This document shows positions 25,826 through 35,973 of a stretch of DNA of 64,000 bases, one piece after another. Both the position numbers and the translations under genes were made by a program. The notes below the pieces were generated by a model. It was not told the DNA's origin. It made no database searches and saw only the letters and a list, made by a program, of their open reading frames with translations. Origin of the DNA: Bacillota bacterium (GTDB lineage: Bacteria; Bacillota_I; Bacilli_A; Izemoplasmatales; Hujiaoplasmataceae); the NCBI GenBank assembly GCA_018818595.1, contig JAHIRM010000013.1:1-64000 (forward strand), given 5' to 3'. The number at the start of each line of letters is the position of its first letter. Position 1 is the first letter of the stretch.

Positions 25826-27206
25826 TATAAATCACCTCTATTTCGCTTTGAACCGTATCAATACCATTATCTAGAGAATGAAGAGGAGAAGTATAAGTTC
25901 CAAAAACAATCATTAAACTTGCAATAATGATAAATACAAGTTTATATGAAAGAGAATAATTTACGTTAATTTCATTGTCACCTTTAAACCACAATTTGAC
26001 AAGTAGTTTAACAAAGTAGACACCTTCAATGATGCTTGATACTAAGATGATCGCAACAATAATTAATTTATCAGCTACTACTAGTTCAGTTAAAAAATTC
26101 AATTTAATGATAAAGCCTACAAATAAAGGTAAGCCTAAAACACTAAGAGAAGCGATTGTAAAGACAATTCCTACAAGGATATTTTTAGAAAATAATCCTT
26201 GTAAAGCATTTACATCATCATCATTTGTCTCTTTTGTGGCTTTATTAATTACAAGAAATAAAACAGCCTTGCTTAAAGCATTTGCAATAATCAAATAAAC
26301 CGCCCAAAGAACGATTCCATTTACAAACAGCAAAATTGCAATACTTGCTTGCGAGATACTACTGAACAATAAAATCTCTCTTGCTTTCGAAGAAGAATAA
26401 GCCATTGCTTCTCCTATAAAGATACCAGCGACTAAAATTACAACAACTACAGTGAGTAATTTACCTTCTAACATAAATAGATTATTGATAAGTCTGCCAA
26501 ATACAAGAGTCATAGTTGCTGCATAAACGCTAGCAATCATTGGACCACTTAAAGTATTAGAGTGTTTTAATATTCCTTTAACCCATGCGTTAAAAGGCAA
26601 TATTTTCGCTTCAACACCAAGGCCTACAATCATTAAGAAGAAAGGTAAAATTAGATTGGAATAAGCAACGTCTGTTGTTTGGATTTGATTTATCATATCC
26701 ATTAAGTTTAACGTTCCAAACATACTATATAAAATGATTAATCCAAACAAATATAAACTGCTTCCAACTGCACCAATTACTAAATAATTAAAAGTAGCTA
26801 GTGGTTTTTTATTTGAAGTTGTAATTAAGTAAGCGGAGATTCCTGCTATTTCAAGAAAAACAAATAAGTTAAATAAATCTCCAGTTAATAACAATCCGTT
26901 AAGTCCAGCTAGAGAAACAAGCAAGACGGTGCTGAATTTTTTAAATTCAGAAATGTTTAATACTACTACAATCAAAAATAAAGTATTAACAAGAATTAAA
27001 GCTAGTTTTGAGTAGGTATCAAATAATAAATTTATACCATAAGGAAAGCTAAATCCTCCAATGATAACGATTCCTTCAGGTACAAGGAATAAAAGAATAA
27101 CATTTACTACTGAAACAACGATTAAAATGAAGGGAGCAAGTTTTTTAGATAAAATCGAAAGGAAAGCCGCTAATAAAGGAATAGCGATTAAAAGAATTGC
27201 ACTCAT
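25818..27206 (-). CDS. mbxH: Mbx antiporter-like subunit H (MnhD/NuoN type)
   Basis: 462 residues, about 14 helices, the MnhD/MrpD-type antiporter subunit. GDLFNLFVFLEIAGISAYLI near residues 105-125 carries the conserved Glu of the family, and LPFNAWVKGILKHSNTLSGP the later Lys. With H' it gives two antiporter-like units per complex, as in Mbx, versus one in Mbh. The end overlaps the following gene. Confidence 0.85.
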   Translation of the reverse strand: MSAILLIAIPLLAAFLSILSKKLAPFILIVVSVVNVILLFLVPEGIVIIGGFSFPYGINLLFDTYSKLALILVNTLFLIVVVLNISEFKKFSTVLLVSLAGLNGLLLTGDLFNLFVFLEIAGISAYLITTSNKKPLATFNYLVIGAVGSSLYLFGLIILYSMFGTLNLMDMINQIQTTDVAYSNLILPFFLMIVGLGVEAKILPFNAWVKGILKHSNTLSGPMIASVYAATMTLVFGRLINNLFMLEGKLLTVVVVILVAGIFIGEAMAYSSSKAREILLFSSISQASIAILLFVNGIVLWAVYLIIANALSKAVLFLVINKATKETNDDDVNALQGLFSKNILVGIVFTIASLSVLGLPLFVGFIIKLNFLTELVVADKLIIVAIILVSSIIEGVYFVKLLVKLWFKGDNEINVNYSLSYKLVFIIIASLMIVFGTYTSPLHSLDNGIDTVQSEIEVIYNG

Positions 27207-27541
27207 TAGGATTCCTCCACTTCATCTATATTAAATGTATGATATTTTGAATGAATATTTTTGGCAATTGCAAGACCTAAAGCGGTTGTTCCAACGCCAA
27301 TCACGATAGCAGTTAACACTAAAGCTTGAGGAAGTGGATCTACATAGATTAATGCACTAGAGCCATGTGTACTTGTAATAATTGGAGCAACTCCATCGTA
27401 AACAAAACCAATACTGATAATAAAAATATTTAATCCAATTTCTAAAACATTAAGAGAAATGATTATTTTAATAACGTTACGATTTGTTAATAATCCATAA
27501 AGACCTAAAACGATTAATAAAATAGCAGCGTATTGTATCAT
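27206..27541 (-). CDS. mbxG: Mbx subunit G (MnhC/NuoK-like)
   Basis: 111 residues, three helices, with LNVLEIGLNIFII carrying the conserved Glu of the NuoK/MnhC fold and DPLPQALVLTAIVIGVGTTALGLA at the C-terminal helix. It overlaps its neighbours by 1 and 4 bases. Confidence 0.87.
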   Translation of the reverse strand: MIQYAAILLIVLGLYGLLTNRNVIKIIISLNVLEIGLNIFIISIGFVYDGVAPIITSTHGSSALIYVDPLPQALVLTAIVIGVGTTALGLAIAKNIHSKYHTFNIDEVEES

Positions 27542-28281
27542 AATACTTCCTCCTCTGTAAGAAAATTATCGATAACTCCAGAAATTTCGCTTCCAACTTT
27601 TAATCCAATTAAAACATAAACAATTGGAATGATTCCGGAACTAAGTAGTTCACCAACCGTACCATTTGGTAAGAAGTTTTCTAAGAAATAAGTTGCTAGT
27701 AATAGGCCTAATAATCCTAAAACGACATATAAACTTCCCGCAACACTTTCAAGAATTTTAAATCCTCTGATTTTTGCTCTAAATTGGTCATCCGCTAAAT
27801 ACAATAAAAGCATGGAACTTGCAATCATTGCTCCTCCAGGGAATCCTCCACCAGGAGTTAAATGACCATGAAGAGTAATATATACTCCAGTCATTAATAT
27901 AATTGCAAATAAAGCTCTTGAACCCACTCGCAACATAAAGTTGGGTTTGAAATGGAGTTCAAGTCGTTTTTGTTTGGAGCCACTTCCAAGTAATAAGGCT
28001 ACGCCTAAAGCGCTTATAAACAAGACGGTTACTTCGCCTAGCGTATCAAAACTACGATAATCAGCTACGATGGAAGTAACGATATTTGCAGGACCACTTT
28101 CAGGGTCTACAGTTTCGCCAAAGATAATATCTTCTGAAGAACCTTTTACGATGTATTCGCTTGAAACTCGATCATTTAAATCTACTTCACCGAACTTAGG
28201 AAAGTAATCATTATTGCTTAAAGATAAAATGATTAATACTCCAAGACCAATTGTAAGTAGGAGAGCTAAGAAATTTTTCAT
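27538..28281 (-). CDS. mbxF: Mbx subunit E/F (MbhE-like segment plus MnhB domain)
   Basis: 247 residues. After a first helix and an external loop, IVTSIVADYRSFDTLGEVTVLFISALGVALLLG matches the C-terminal segment of MnhA (MbhE). The MnhB domain then follows, with HGHLTPGGGFPGGAMIASS, a conserved loop of that family. Thus E and F are one polypeptide, consistent with Mbx rather than Mbh organisation. Confidence 0.83.
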   Translation of the reverse strand: MKNFLALLLTIGLGVLIILSLSNNDYFPKFGEVDLNDRVSSEYIVKGSSEDIIFGETVDPESGPANIVTSIVADYRSFDTLGEVTVLFISALGVALLLGSGSKQKRLELHFKPNFMLRVGSRALFAIILMTGVYITLHGHLTPGGGFPGGAMIASSMLLLYLADDQFRAKIRGFKILESVAGSLYVVLGLLGLLLATYFLENFLPNGTVGELLSSGIIPIVYVLIGLKVGSEISGVIDNFLTEEEVL

Positions 28282-28529
28282 TTCGTTTCCTCCTTCTTAG
28301 TTGAAAGTAAAGTAAATATAAATAAACTTGTAACTAATCCAGATCCGATAACAGCTTCTGTCAAACCGACATCAGGAGCTTTTAGAATAACAAAAGCTAC
28401 AACACTTAACATGCTTAATGCTGAAAGAAAAATAACGCTTTTGATCAGTTTTTTAGTGTTGATTGCTAAGAAGGCAATCAACACTAACAAAATGGATAAA
28501 GCGAGCATCACATAATCAATTAGTATCAT
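28278..28529 (-). CDS. mbxD: Mbx subunit D (DUF4040, MbhD-like)
   Basis: 83 residues, three helices, matching the DUF4040 part of MnhA: VIFLSALSMLSVVAFVILKAPDVGLTEAVIGSG, with the conserved Lys and Glu in the membrane. It overlaps its neighbours by 4 and 14 bases. Confidence 0.83.
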   Translation of the reverse strand: MILIDYVMLALSILLVLIAFLAINTKKLIKSVIFLSALSMLSVVAFVILKAPDVGLTEAVIGSGLVTSLFIFTLLSTKKEETK

Positions 28530-28845
28530 TTACATCACCCCTATTTGCTAAATCATCTTGAACTAAATTAGTTGGAATATTTTTGGCTTTATAGGTTGCC
28601 TTTACAATTGCACTAGATCCAATTGGATTTGAAATGGCAATAAACACGATAATAATAATTATTTTAAATGTCCAAGATGGGTTTGCAAATGCAACTCCGA
28701 TTAAAATGGAAAACGAACCTAATGTCGTTGCTTTTGTACCAGCTTGAATTCGATTGAACGTATCAGGCATTCTTAAAATTCCTAGTCCTCCAAGAAAGAA
28801 GAAGATTCCACCAATTACTAAGAAAATATAACTAATTATTTCCAT
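28516..28845 (-). CDS. mbxC: Mbx subunit C (MnhG-like)
   Basis: 109 residues, three helices. GGLGILRMPDTFNRIQAGTKATTLG is the MnhG/PhaG signature. It supports ion translocation in the antiporter module. It overlaps the D and B genes by 14 bases each. Confidence 0.87.
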   Translation of the reverse strand: MEIISYIFLVIGGIFFFLGGLGILRMPDTFNRIQAGTKATTLGSFSILIGVAFANPSWTFKIIIIIVFIAISNPIGSSAIVKATYKAKNIPTNLVQDDLANRGDVNDTN

Positions 28846-29095
28846 TATTTTTACCCTCCACGTATCTTGCGAACACGACTGTTTCTAAGAATGACAAAAT
28901 AGAATAAATAATTACGACATCTAAATACAGATTATCTTTAAAGACAAGAGCTAACATAGCAATTACCCCAATAATAATCATGTTAAATGTATCCAAAGAA
29001 ACGACTTTATCGCTTAGTGTTGGACCCTTTATGAACCGGATTACAGTAAATAACAAACCTATTCCTAATAAAGAAAAAACGATGATGTCTATCAT
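28832..29095 (-). CDS. mbxB: Mbx subunit B (MnhF-like)
   Basis: 87 residues, three helices. RFIKGPTLSDKVVSLDTFN is the MnhF signature. It is a small antiporter-module subunit, coupled to the A gene by a four-base overlap. Confidence 0.87.
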   Translation of the reverse strand: MIDIIVFSLLGIGLLFTVIRFIKGPTLSDKVVSLDTFNMIIIGVIAMLALVFKDNLYLDVVIIYSILSFLETVVFARYVEGKNNGNN

Positions 29096-29574
29096 TTGAA
29101 GATCCCTCCTAATATTTTTTCGAAAGGTTGACTTATTTGATTTCTGTTTTCTTCTTCGCTTTTTCCTTTTACATCTACAGTGTGGACATATAAGTAGTCT
29201 TCATCAATATCAATTGATAAGGTTCCGGGCGTTAAAGTGATTGAATTTGCTAGAGTGAGCTTGCCGAAATCGCCTTTTAAATCCGTTTTAATTCGAACAA
29301 TTCCAGGATTTAAAGGTATTTTGGGACTTAGTACTCTTCTTGCAATGTCAAAATTAGCCAGTATAAGTTTCCAAACAAAAACAGGGAGATAGATAAATAT
29401 AAACTTTAATAATTTGATTGGAAAATAAATATCAATTTTGTAATTAACAAATTTGACCAAAATCAAAGTTAAAGTTGCACTCACAATACTCCCCAGTATG
29501 ACTTCACTAATTGTAAAGCCTGCCAAGAATAAATAAATGACAAATAACACGATAAATGTAGCTACATACTTCAT
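29092..29574 (-). CDS. mbxA: Mbx subunit A (MnhE-like)
   Basis: 160 residues: N-terminal membrane helices and a cytosolic C-terminal domain with LANSITLTPGTLSIDIDEDYLYVHTVD, the MnhE signature. It is the first gene of the 13-gene operon, with RBS aggagg at a good distance. The upstream 284 bases hold the operon promoter and divergent promoter for the dehydrogenase; a minus-strand TATAAT near 29672 is the only good element seen. Confidence 0.87.
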   Translation of the reverse strand: MKYVATFIVLFVIYLFLAGFTISEVILGSIVSATLTLILVKFVNYKIDIYFPIKLLKFIFIYLPVFVWKLILANFDIARRVLSPKIPLNPGIVRIKTDLKGDFGKLTLANSITLTPGTLSIDIDEDYLYVHTVDVKGKSEEENRNQISQPFEKILGGIFK

Positions 29575-29858
29575 AAATTCCTCCTAATTTTTCATTTTTA
29601 TTTATATATTTATTAATAAATAACCAAATTAAAGAAACCCAAATCATCAAACCATAGATAATGCTTTATTATAACATAATGACCTTAGATAATGAAAGCG
29701 AAATGCATCAAAAATCAATCTAAAAAAACAAGTGCAAATATCACTAAAAAATATTAAGTAATGACTATAAAAATAGGGTATAATTAATTATTTTCTATTC
29801 TATTTATGCTAAGAAATGATATAATGAAAAAGTAATATTTCAGAAAGGAAAGAGTGCG

Positions 29859-30782
29859 ATGAAGATATACATAGATCCTAGAATCATTGGAAAAGATAAT
29901 TATGAATTTATCGTAAATAGATTTCCTCAAATTCAAATTTCAAGCGAAACCGAAAATAGCTTTGAATCTGAAGTGTTAATTGTCATGCCAGATTTCTTTA
30001 TAAAAGAAGATATTAATAGATACAAAAATTTAAAATGGATTCAATTGTTAATGGCCGGATACGATAATTTTGATTTTTCAATATTACAAAATAAAGAAGT
30101 AATTGTGACAAACGCAAGCGATATTTTTTCAAAATCAATTGCTGAAGATGTCATCACAAAAATTTTAGTTCTTAATCGCAAAGTTCCATTTTTTTTAGAA
30201 GAAATGAAAACGGGATCATGGAATCCAATCAAAAATATACCGGAATTAACTAACTCAGTTGTTGGAATTTTAGGAACTGGTTCAATTGGTAAAGAAATAG
30301 CAAAAAGATTAAAATCCTTTGAAACAAAGGTAATTGGTTATCGAAGAAAAGATGCACTTGTTCAATACTTTGATGAAATATATTCAGGAGAAACAGGGCT
30401 TGAATATGTTTTAAAAAATAGTGATTACGTTGTCATTGCGTTACCTCTTACCAAAAATACAATCAATTTAATTAATAGTAAAACATTATCCTTGATGAAG
30501 GAAAATGCTTTGTTAATAAATGTTGCAAGAGGAAAAATAGTGGATCAAGATGCCTTAACAGAAGTACTTATTAACAAAAAAATTAGAGGAGCAGGATTAG
30601 ATGTAACAATACCAGAACCTTTACCAAAAAGCCATCCTTTGTGGACACTTGATAACACATTTATTACTCCTCATAACGCATCTTCAAGTCCATATATGCG
30701 CACTCGAATTACTAATCTTATTCTACAAAATATTGAATTATATTTATTAAAAAAGCCTGTATTATTTCAAGTAAAAGAATAA
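29859..30782 (+). CDS. D-isomer-specific 2-hydroxyacid dehydrogenase family protein
   Basis: 307 residues. The NAD-binding motif GILGTGSIGKEIAKRL (from about 138) and the signature NVARGKIVDQDAL are followed by GLDVTIPEPLP and ITPHNASSS, giving the catalytic Arg, Glu and His. It reduces a 2-keto acid, or oxidises a 2-hydroxy acid, with NAD(P)H. The exact substrate is unclear, but in a fermentative cell it could re-oxidise NADH. RBS agaaagga. It converges on PEPCK through a shared terminator. Confidence 0.85.
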   Translation: MKIYIDPRIIGKDNYEFIVNRFPQIQISSETENSFESEVLIVMPDFFIKEDINRYKNLKWIQLLMAGYDNFDFSILQNKEVIVTNASDIFSKSIAEDVITKILVLNRKVPFFLEEMKTGSWNPIKNIPELTNSVVGILGTGSIGKEIAKRLKSFETKVIGYRRKDALVQYFDEIYSGETGLEYVLKNSDYVVIALPLTKNTINLINSKTLSLMKENALLINVARGKIVDQDALTEVLINKKIRGAGLDVTIPEPLPKSHPLWTLDNTFITPHNASSSPYMRTRITNLILQNIELYLLKKPVLFQVKE

Positions 30783-30786
30783 AAAA

Positions 30787-30814
30787 ACCGCATAATTTAT
30801 GCGGTATTTTTTTT
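30787..30814. terminator. Bidirectional terminator overlapping the PEPCK stop codon
   Basis: ACCGCATAA (30787-30795) pairs with TTATGCGGT (30797-30805), with an A-run before and a T-run after. The stop codon of the minus-strand PEPCK gene is inside the stem. Confidence 0.8.
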
Positions 30815-32608
30815 AGAAATTGACATTCTTTCTTCCAGTGCATCTAGTTGCAATCTTAGTTCTTTTGGAAGATCATTTCCATATAATTTATAAAAATCTT
30901 CTATGGATTTAATTTCATCAATCCATTCACTTTCTTTAATTGAAAACAGTTCATCAAGTTTATCTTGTGAGATATCTAATCCCTCTAAATCTAAATCATT
31001 AAGTTTCGGTAAATAGCCAATTCTAGAGATTATCACATTATCCTTATTGTTTGTTCTTTCGAAAACCCATTTTAAAACTCTAATATTATCACCAAAGCCT
31101 GGCCACAAATATTCACCTTGTTTATTTTTTCTAAACCAGTTGATATAGAATATTTTAGGTAATTTTTCTTTCGTTGATTTTTTACCCATATCTAACCAAT
31201 GATTGACGTAATCGGAAATATTATAACCGATAAATGGAAGCATTGCGAAAGGATCTCTTCTTACTTTTCCAATGTTATCAGAAATGGTTGCGGCAGTGAT
31301 TTCTGAACCCATGATAGAACCTAAAAATACTCCGTGGTTAAAATCAAAACTTTCATGAATTAAAGGAATAGTAGAAGGACGTCTTCCACCAAATAATATA
31401 GCACTAATTGGAACACCTAATGGGTCTTCCCAGTTTGAAGCGACGACAGGGCAGTTTTTGATGGGTGCTGTAAATCTTGAATTGGCATGTGCGGCTTTCT
31501 TGCCTGAACCTCTGTACCAGTCATTTCCCTCCCAATCAATTAAATGCGATGGGATCTCTTTTGTCATTCCTTCCCACCAAATGTCTCCATCATCTGTCAA
31601 AGCAACATTGGTAAATATAGTATCGGTTAGAATGGTTTTCATGGCATTGGGATTTGTTTTGTAAGAAGTGCCGTGTGCGACCCCGAAAAATCCCGCTTCT
31701 GGATTAATGGCATGTAAATAACCATCTTCTTGGAAGCGTAACCAAGCAATGTCGTCGCCTAGTGTCTCTGCTTTCCATCCAGGAATCGAAGGCAAAATCA
31801 TCGCTAAATTTGTTTTTCCACAAGCGCTTGGAAAAGCACCTGTAATATATTTGATTTCGTTTTGTGGAGACGTTAATTTTAAAATCAACATATGTTCAGC
31901 AAGCCAGCCTTCGTTTCTTGCTTGATGACTAGCAATTCTTAATGCAAAACATTTTTTTCCTAATAATGCATTTCCACCATAGCCTGAACCGTATGCCCAA
32001 ATCATGTTGTCTTCTGGGAAATGAGAAATATATTTGTTTTCAATAGGAGCAGATGGCCATGGTAAATCAACTTGACCTTTGTTTAAAGGATATCCAACTG
32101 AATGAAGACACTTAACAAATTCTCCGTCTTCTCCCAAAACTTCAAGTACGTTTATTCCTGTTCTTGTCATAATGTGCATGTTGACGGTGACATAGGGACT
32201 ATCGGATATTTCAACACCGATTTTAGAAAATTTAGAACCGATTGGACCCATTGAAAAAGGAATAACGTACATGGTTCTACCCTTCATAGAACCATCAAAA
32301 AGTTTCAACATTTTTGGCTTTAAAACCAAAGGAGAAACCCAATTATTTGTGGGGCCAGCATCTCTTTCAAGCATTGTTGAAATAAAGGTTCTATTTTCAA
32401 CTCTAGCTACATCTGAAGGATCGCTTCGAAACAAATAACACCCAGGTCGCTTTTGTTGATTTAAACGTATGGCTTTTCCAAGAAATGCCATTTCTTCAAG
32501 CAAAGAATCGTACTCTGCTTTGGTTCCATTCCACCAAACAACTTTGACGGGTGTACACAGATCCTTAATTTCATTTACCCATTCTTGTAATTTTTTGTGA
32601 TAAATCAT
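30797..32608 (-). CDS. pckG: Phosphoenolpyruvate carboxykinase (GTP)
   Basis: 603 residues, the length of GTP-type PEPCK. The hyper-reactive cysteine lies in the kinase loop [14 protein letters not shown] (S261-ACGKT-266), with FSMGPIGS (118-125), MTRTG and GDDIAWL further along. It converts oxaloacetate to PEP plus CO2 with GTP, or the reverse for CO2 fixation and energy gain. A single gene with a good RBS (aaggagct) and a divergent neighbour. Confidence 0.95.
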   Translation of the reverse strand: MIYHKKLQEWVNEIKDLCTPVKVVWWNGTKAEYDSLLEEMAFLGKAIRLNQQKRPGCYLFRSDPSDVARVENRTFISTMLERDAGPTNNWVSPLVLKPKMLKLFDGSMKGRTMYVIPFSMGPIGSKFSKIGVEISDSPYVTVNMHIMTRTGINVLEVLGEDGEFVKCLHSVGYPLNKGQVDLPWPSAPIENKYISHFPEDNMIWAYGSGYGGNALLGKKCFALRIASHQARNEGWLAEHMLILKLTSPQNEIKYITGAFPSACGKTNLAMILPSIPGWKAETLGDDIAWLRFQEDGYLHAINPEAGFFGVAHGTSYKTNPNAMKTILTDTIFTNVALTDDGDIWWEGMTKEIPSHLIDWEGNDWYRGSGKKAAHANSRFTAPIKNCPVVASNWEDPLGVPISAILFGGRRPSTIPLIHESFDFNHGVFLGSIMGSEITAATISDNIGKVRRDPFAMLPFIGYNISDYVNHWLDMGKKSTKEKLPKIFYINWFRKNKQGEYLWPGFGDNIRVLKWVFERTNNKDNVIISRIGYLPKLNDLDLEGLDISQDKLDELFSIKESEWIDEIKSIEDFYKLYGNDLPKELRLQLDALEERMSISKKNTA

Positions 32609-32730
32609 TTTTAGCTCCTTTTTGAAAATTTTATTGTCATACAGCGAATTTAAGAAAAATATATTATTTTGAATTACAACTTCTCATTTATTAGTGTGAA
32701 TGTTATAATAAGGTCAAAAGAGGTGTTTCT

Positions 32731-33513
32731 ATGGATATTGAAAACAAAAGTATTGCATTACTGATTGATGCTGAAAATATTTCTCCTGCTTATATAGAAA
32801 TTATAGTAGATGAAGCAAATAAATACGGAAAAATTAATTACAGGAGAGTTTATGGAGATTGGACTACTCCGCAATTAAATCCATGGAAAGTAAGAATAAG
32901 TGAATTTGGATTAACTCCTGTGCAACAATATGCATATACTGCTGGGAAAAACGCATCTGATTTTACGTTAATAATTGATGCGATGGATATATTGTATACA
33001 GGAAAAGTAAATTGTTTTTGCATCGTTTCAAGTGATAGTGATTTTACAAAATTAGTTACTAGACTTCGAGAAGACAACATGTTTGTATTTGGAATGGGTG
33101 AAAGTAAAACACCAATTTCACTTGTCAACTCCTGCGAAACGTTTGCATATCTTGATAAAATGTTAGCTTCTAACAAGCCAGCAGTTATCGAAGAAAAGAA
33201 AGAAGAAGGAATCAAACCAGTCAAAAAACCAGTTTCAAAACCAATCTTAAATAAATTAGAAAGTTCCATTACACCACTTAATCGTATAAAGCAAGAATTA
33301 AAGAATATCATTATTGATAATATGGAAGATGATGGATGGGCATATTGGAGCTTAATTGCTCAATTGCTCCAAAAAAAGTTCCCTGGATTTCATCCTAGAA
33401 ATTATGGAGATAATCTAAAACCACTGGCTTTCTTTGAAAAAATGGAAGAGTTTGAAGTAAAGAAAATTAATACCGTTATTCATATTCGAAATCAAATAAA
33501 AGCAAAAGTGTAG
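32731..33513 (+). CDS. NYN-domain RNase-like protein with C-terminal OST-HTH/LOTUS domain
   Basis: 260 residues. The N-terminal NYN (PIN-like) domain shows its acidic metal sites: LLIDAENIS (D13, E15), SDFTLIIDAMD and VSSDSDF (residues about 77-110). Residues about 185-255 form an OST-HTH/LOTUS domain (SLIAQLLQKKFPGFHPRNYGDNLKPLAFF). This fusion is common in bacteria and is predicted to bind and cut RNA. RBS aagaggtg. A perfect -10 TATAAT lies at 32704-32709. Confidence 0.88.
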   Translation: MDIENKSIALLIDAENISPAYIEIIVDEANKYGKINYRRVYGDWTTPQLNPWKVRISEFGLTPVQQYAYTAGKNASDFTLIIDAMDILYTGKVNCFCIVSSDSDFTKLVTRLREDNMFVFGMGESKTPISLVNSCETFAYLDKMLASNKPAVIEEKKEEGIKPVKKPVSKPILNKLESSITPLNRIKQELKNIIIDNMEDDGWAYWSLIAQLLQKKFPGFHPRNYGDNLKPLAFFEKMEEFEVKKINTVIHIRNQIKAKV

Positions 33514-33540
33514 AACTGTCACAAAAGTGACAGTTTTTTT
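33514..33540 (+). terminator. Terminator after the NYN gene
   Basis: AACTGTCAC (33514-33522), AAAA loop, GTGACAGTT (33527-33535), then T-run. On the minus strand there is no T-run, so read-through from orr may end differently. Confidence 0.85.
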
Positions 33541-34597
33541 ATTTTATAATGACTTTTTTTACGTAAGATGAGTTCATTAAATGGACAAGACTTGGATAAT
33601 TAATATCAAATAGAATAATATCTCCAACTTTATAAGATGTTCCTGTTACATCCAAAATTAAGTGATCACTGCTACCTCCAACAATTTGGATTCCTTTATC
33701 TTGTGGAAACAAATTTGAAAGGATAACATCTTGTTTTCCAATGGCTAGTAAAGCACGTTTCATCAATCCCTTATCTTCAATTTGAGGAACTTCACCAAAT
33801 GAATTTAATCCAATTTCACCGATAGGAAAACTAGGTTTAACTTTGCATTCAATTATTTTGGCTTCTAGTTGAAATACATCGTAGTAAAAATTTGGAATTC
33901 TATTTCCATAAGCAGTTTCCCTGCCCATTAGAAAAGCTTCTCCAATTCTTACGTTATTGATTTCTTTAGGAATCTGATTTTGATTAAATAGGTATACAAT
34001 GGAAGAATTTCCACCTGAAATCAAGTCTAAATGAATATGAAAAGTGGATTCAATGTTTTCTTTTATGATAACGAGTTCTTTTAGGTTTTCTTGTTTAGGA
34101 AGAATGCCGCCATAGCAAGTCAAGTTTGTCCCAATTCCCAATAATTTTATATTTTCTAGTGTAAGAATTTTTTCGACAATTGGTAAATAGGAATCCAAAT
34201 AGAAAATTCCTTCTCTTAAATCTCCAAGATCAAACATTAAAATAATTTGATGTATTTTCTTTTGTTTTGCGGCTTCGGTATTTAATTTTTGGATAATTTT
34301 AAGTTCTGAATTTAAAGAAATATCGGCGTATTTTATCACTTTACTGATATTGTCGTTCATTGGAAGTCTTAATAATACTTTTTGAATTGGCAAATGTTGA
34401 AATTTTTGTAAGTTTTGAATTCTAGAGTCAGCAAGATAGGAAAAACCTTGACTGAGTAGGGATGATACAATTTCAAGATTACCAGCAAAAGCTTTTACAA
34501 CTGCCATGCAAGAAATATTGTTTTCTTGACAAAGTTTATTTATTTCACTAGCGTTATGGCTTAGTTTTGATAAATTGATTATAATTCTTGGATACAT
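33539..34597 (-). CDS. orr: Ornithine racemase (PLP, alanine-racemase fold)
   Basis: 352 residues. The alanine-racemase-like N-terminal barrel carries the PLP lysine in MAVVKAFAG (about residue 34). It converts L-ornithine to D-ornithine, substrate of the aminomutase. The last gene of the ornithine operon in the order known from Clostridium sticklandii (ord-ortA-ortB-oraS-oraE-or4-orr). Spacing to the preceding gene is 11 bases. Confidence 0.85.
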   Translation of the reverse strand: MYPRIIINLSKLSHNASEINKLCQENNISCMAVVKAFAGNLEIVSSLLSQGFSYLADSRIQNLQKFQHLPIQKVLLRLPMNDNISKVIKYADISLNSELKIIQKLNTEAAKQKKIHQIILMFDLGDLREGIFYLDSYLPIVEKILTLENIKLLGIGTNLTCYGGILPKQENLKELVIIKENIESTFHIHLDLISGGNSSIVYLFNQNQIPKEINNVRIGEAFLMGRETAYGNRIPNFYYDVFQLEAKIIECKVKPSFPIGEIGLNSFGEVPQIEDKGLMKRALLAIGKQDVILSNLFPQDKGIQIVGGSSDHLILDVTGTSYKVGDIILFDINYPSLVHLMNSSYVKKVIIK

Positions 34598-34608
34598 CTA
34601 ATCACCTC

Positions 34609-35973
34609 TTATTTAAGACTATTTAATAAAAGAATCCGTGCAGCTTCGGGATATTTTTTTGCTAACACTCCGCAAGCGCCCATTATGTAAAGCGTGTCCA
34701 GTAAAATAGTAGTTTCTTTGTTTGGTTTTAATAATAGATCAGATTTTTTATTTAAAGAATCAAAAATAATCGTTTTACCACCAGTTATTTTAGTTAAAGC
34801 TCCGCCAGTTCCAATAATGGTTTTTACGGCACTTAAGTCTTTGCCTTCTGTTAGCGTTGTTTTCCCACTTGCACCATATAAATGGATGTAGTGCCCTGCA
34901 TGTCTTTCGATAGCTCTATTTAAAGCTTCTAATGTCAAACGACGTACTAAGGGAATTTGTTGAAAAGAGGGAATGGGAAGATAGTTTGAAAGAAGTTTGT
35001 TAAGCGAAATAGTATCTAAATTTAATTCTTTTGCTAATTCATTTCTTCCAATCATTTCAATAATATTGTCTTTATTTACGTAGACACCTAAATCTCCTTC
35101 AACCGTTCTTTTGGCAAAAGGTTCAGGAGAAATCAATTTTTTTTGATTTTCTTCAAGCCCTGAAGTCACAGAATGAATATCAGAAGTCGCTCCTCCAATA
35201 TCGATGGTAACTAAATCTCCTATTTCTTTTTGTAAAAGAATGGAGGCTTCCATTACAGCGCCAGGAGTAGGAATAATATTTTGGTTAATCGTATCTCTTA
35301 CTTTTTCCATACCAGGAGCGTTTATAATATGTTTTTCAAAAACGGATTGAATAATTTTTCTTGCTTCCTCAACTTGAAGTACATCTATTTTTGGGTAGAC
35401 ATTTTGAGATATGGTTAAATAATCTAATTGATTTTCTTTTTTGAAAACAGCTTTAATTGCATCGTGATTTTGGATATTTCCTGCGTAAATGACTGGAATA
35501 TTCAGATGAAGACTAGCTATTTTTTTTGCGTTTTCTAAGGCAGTATCGCTTTCACCATAATCTACTCCGCCTGCAATCATAATAATATTTAATTTCAAGT
35601 CTCTAATAAGAGCTAATTGATATACATCTATTAAGCCGGCAGTAATCAATTTCAGATTAGCCCCAGCTCCTAAACAGGCTTCTTTTGCGGCTTTTACAGT
35701 CATATCATATACTAATCCATGAACGCTCATTTTCAAACCGCCAGCAGCACTTGAACACGCAAACGATTCGATTGCTTCTAAATCGTCAACGTTCATAGAG
35801 TGTTTTAAATCATCTATTGCTTGATGTAACCCGATGGTGACGTCACCTTGTTTTACTGTTGTAGGAGCAAAGCCTTGTCCAAGAAATATAGGATTATTAG
35901 AAGAAATATGATCAAATGCACTTACAATTGTCGTCGTTGATCCAATTTCTGCGACAAGGACATCAATTTTCAT
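34609..35973 (-). CDS. GlmL/MutL-family protein of the ornithine aminomutase operon
   Basis: 454 residues, an ASKHA-type ATPase-like fold. It opens with DVLAVEIGSTT-like glycines (VAEIGSTTT), and DIGGATSDIHS (about 270) is the second phosphate loop. It is homologous to GlmL of glutamate mutase operons, thought to protect or reactivate the B12 enzyme. It lies between oraE and orr as in clostridial operons (or-4). Named from context and family; its chaperone role is an inference. Confidence 0.8.
   Translation of the reverse strand: MKIDVLVAEIGSTTTIVSAFDHISSNNPIFLGQGFAPTTVKQGDVTIGLHQAIDDLKHSMNVDDLEAIESFACSSAAGGLKMSVHGLVYDMTVKAAKEACLGAGANLKLITAGLIDVYQLALIRDLKLNIIMIAGGVDYGESDTALENAKKIASLHLNIPVIYAGNIQNHDAIKAVFKKENQLDYLTISQNVYPKIDVLQVEEARKIIQSVFEKHIINAPGMEKVRDTINQNIIPTPGAVMEASILLQKEIGDLVTIDIGGATSDIHSVTSGLEENQKKLISPEPFAKRTVEGDLGVYVNKDNIIEMIGRNELAKELNLDTISLNKLLSNYLPIPSFQQIPLVRRLTLEALNRAIERHAGHYIHLYGASGKTTLTEGKDLSAVKTIIGTGGALTKITGGKTIIFDSLNKKSDLLLKPNKETTILLDTLYIMGACGVLAKKYPEAARILLLNSLK

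Noticed and set aside
32674-32709. Full promoter for the NYN gene
   Set aside because: A perfect TATAAT is present, but the nearest TTACAA is 24 bases upstream, too far for a -35. Only the -10 is noted.
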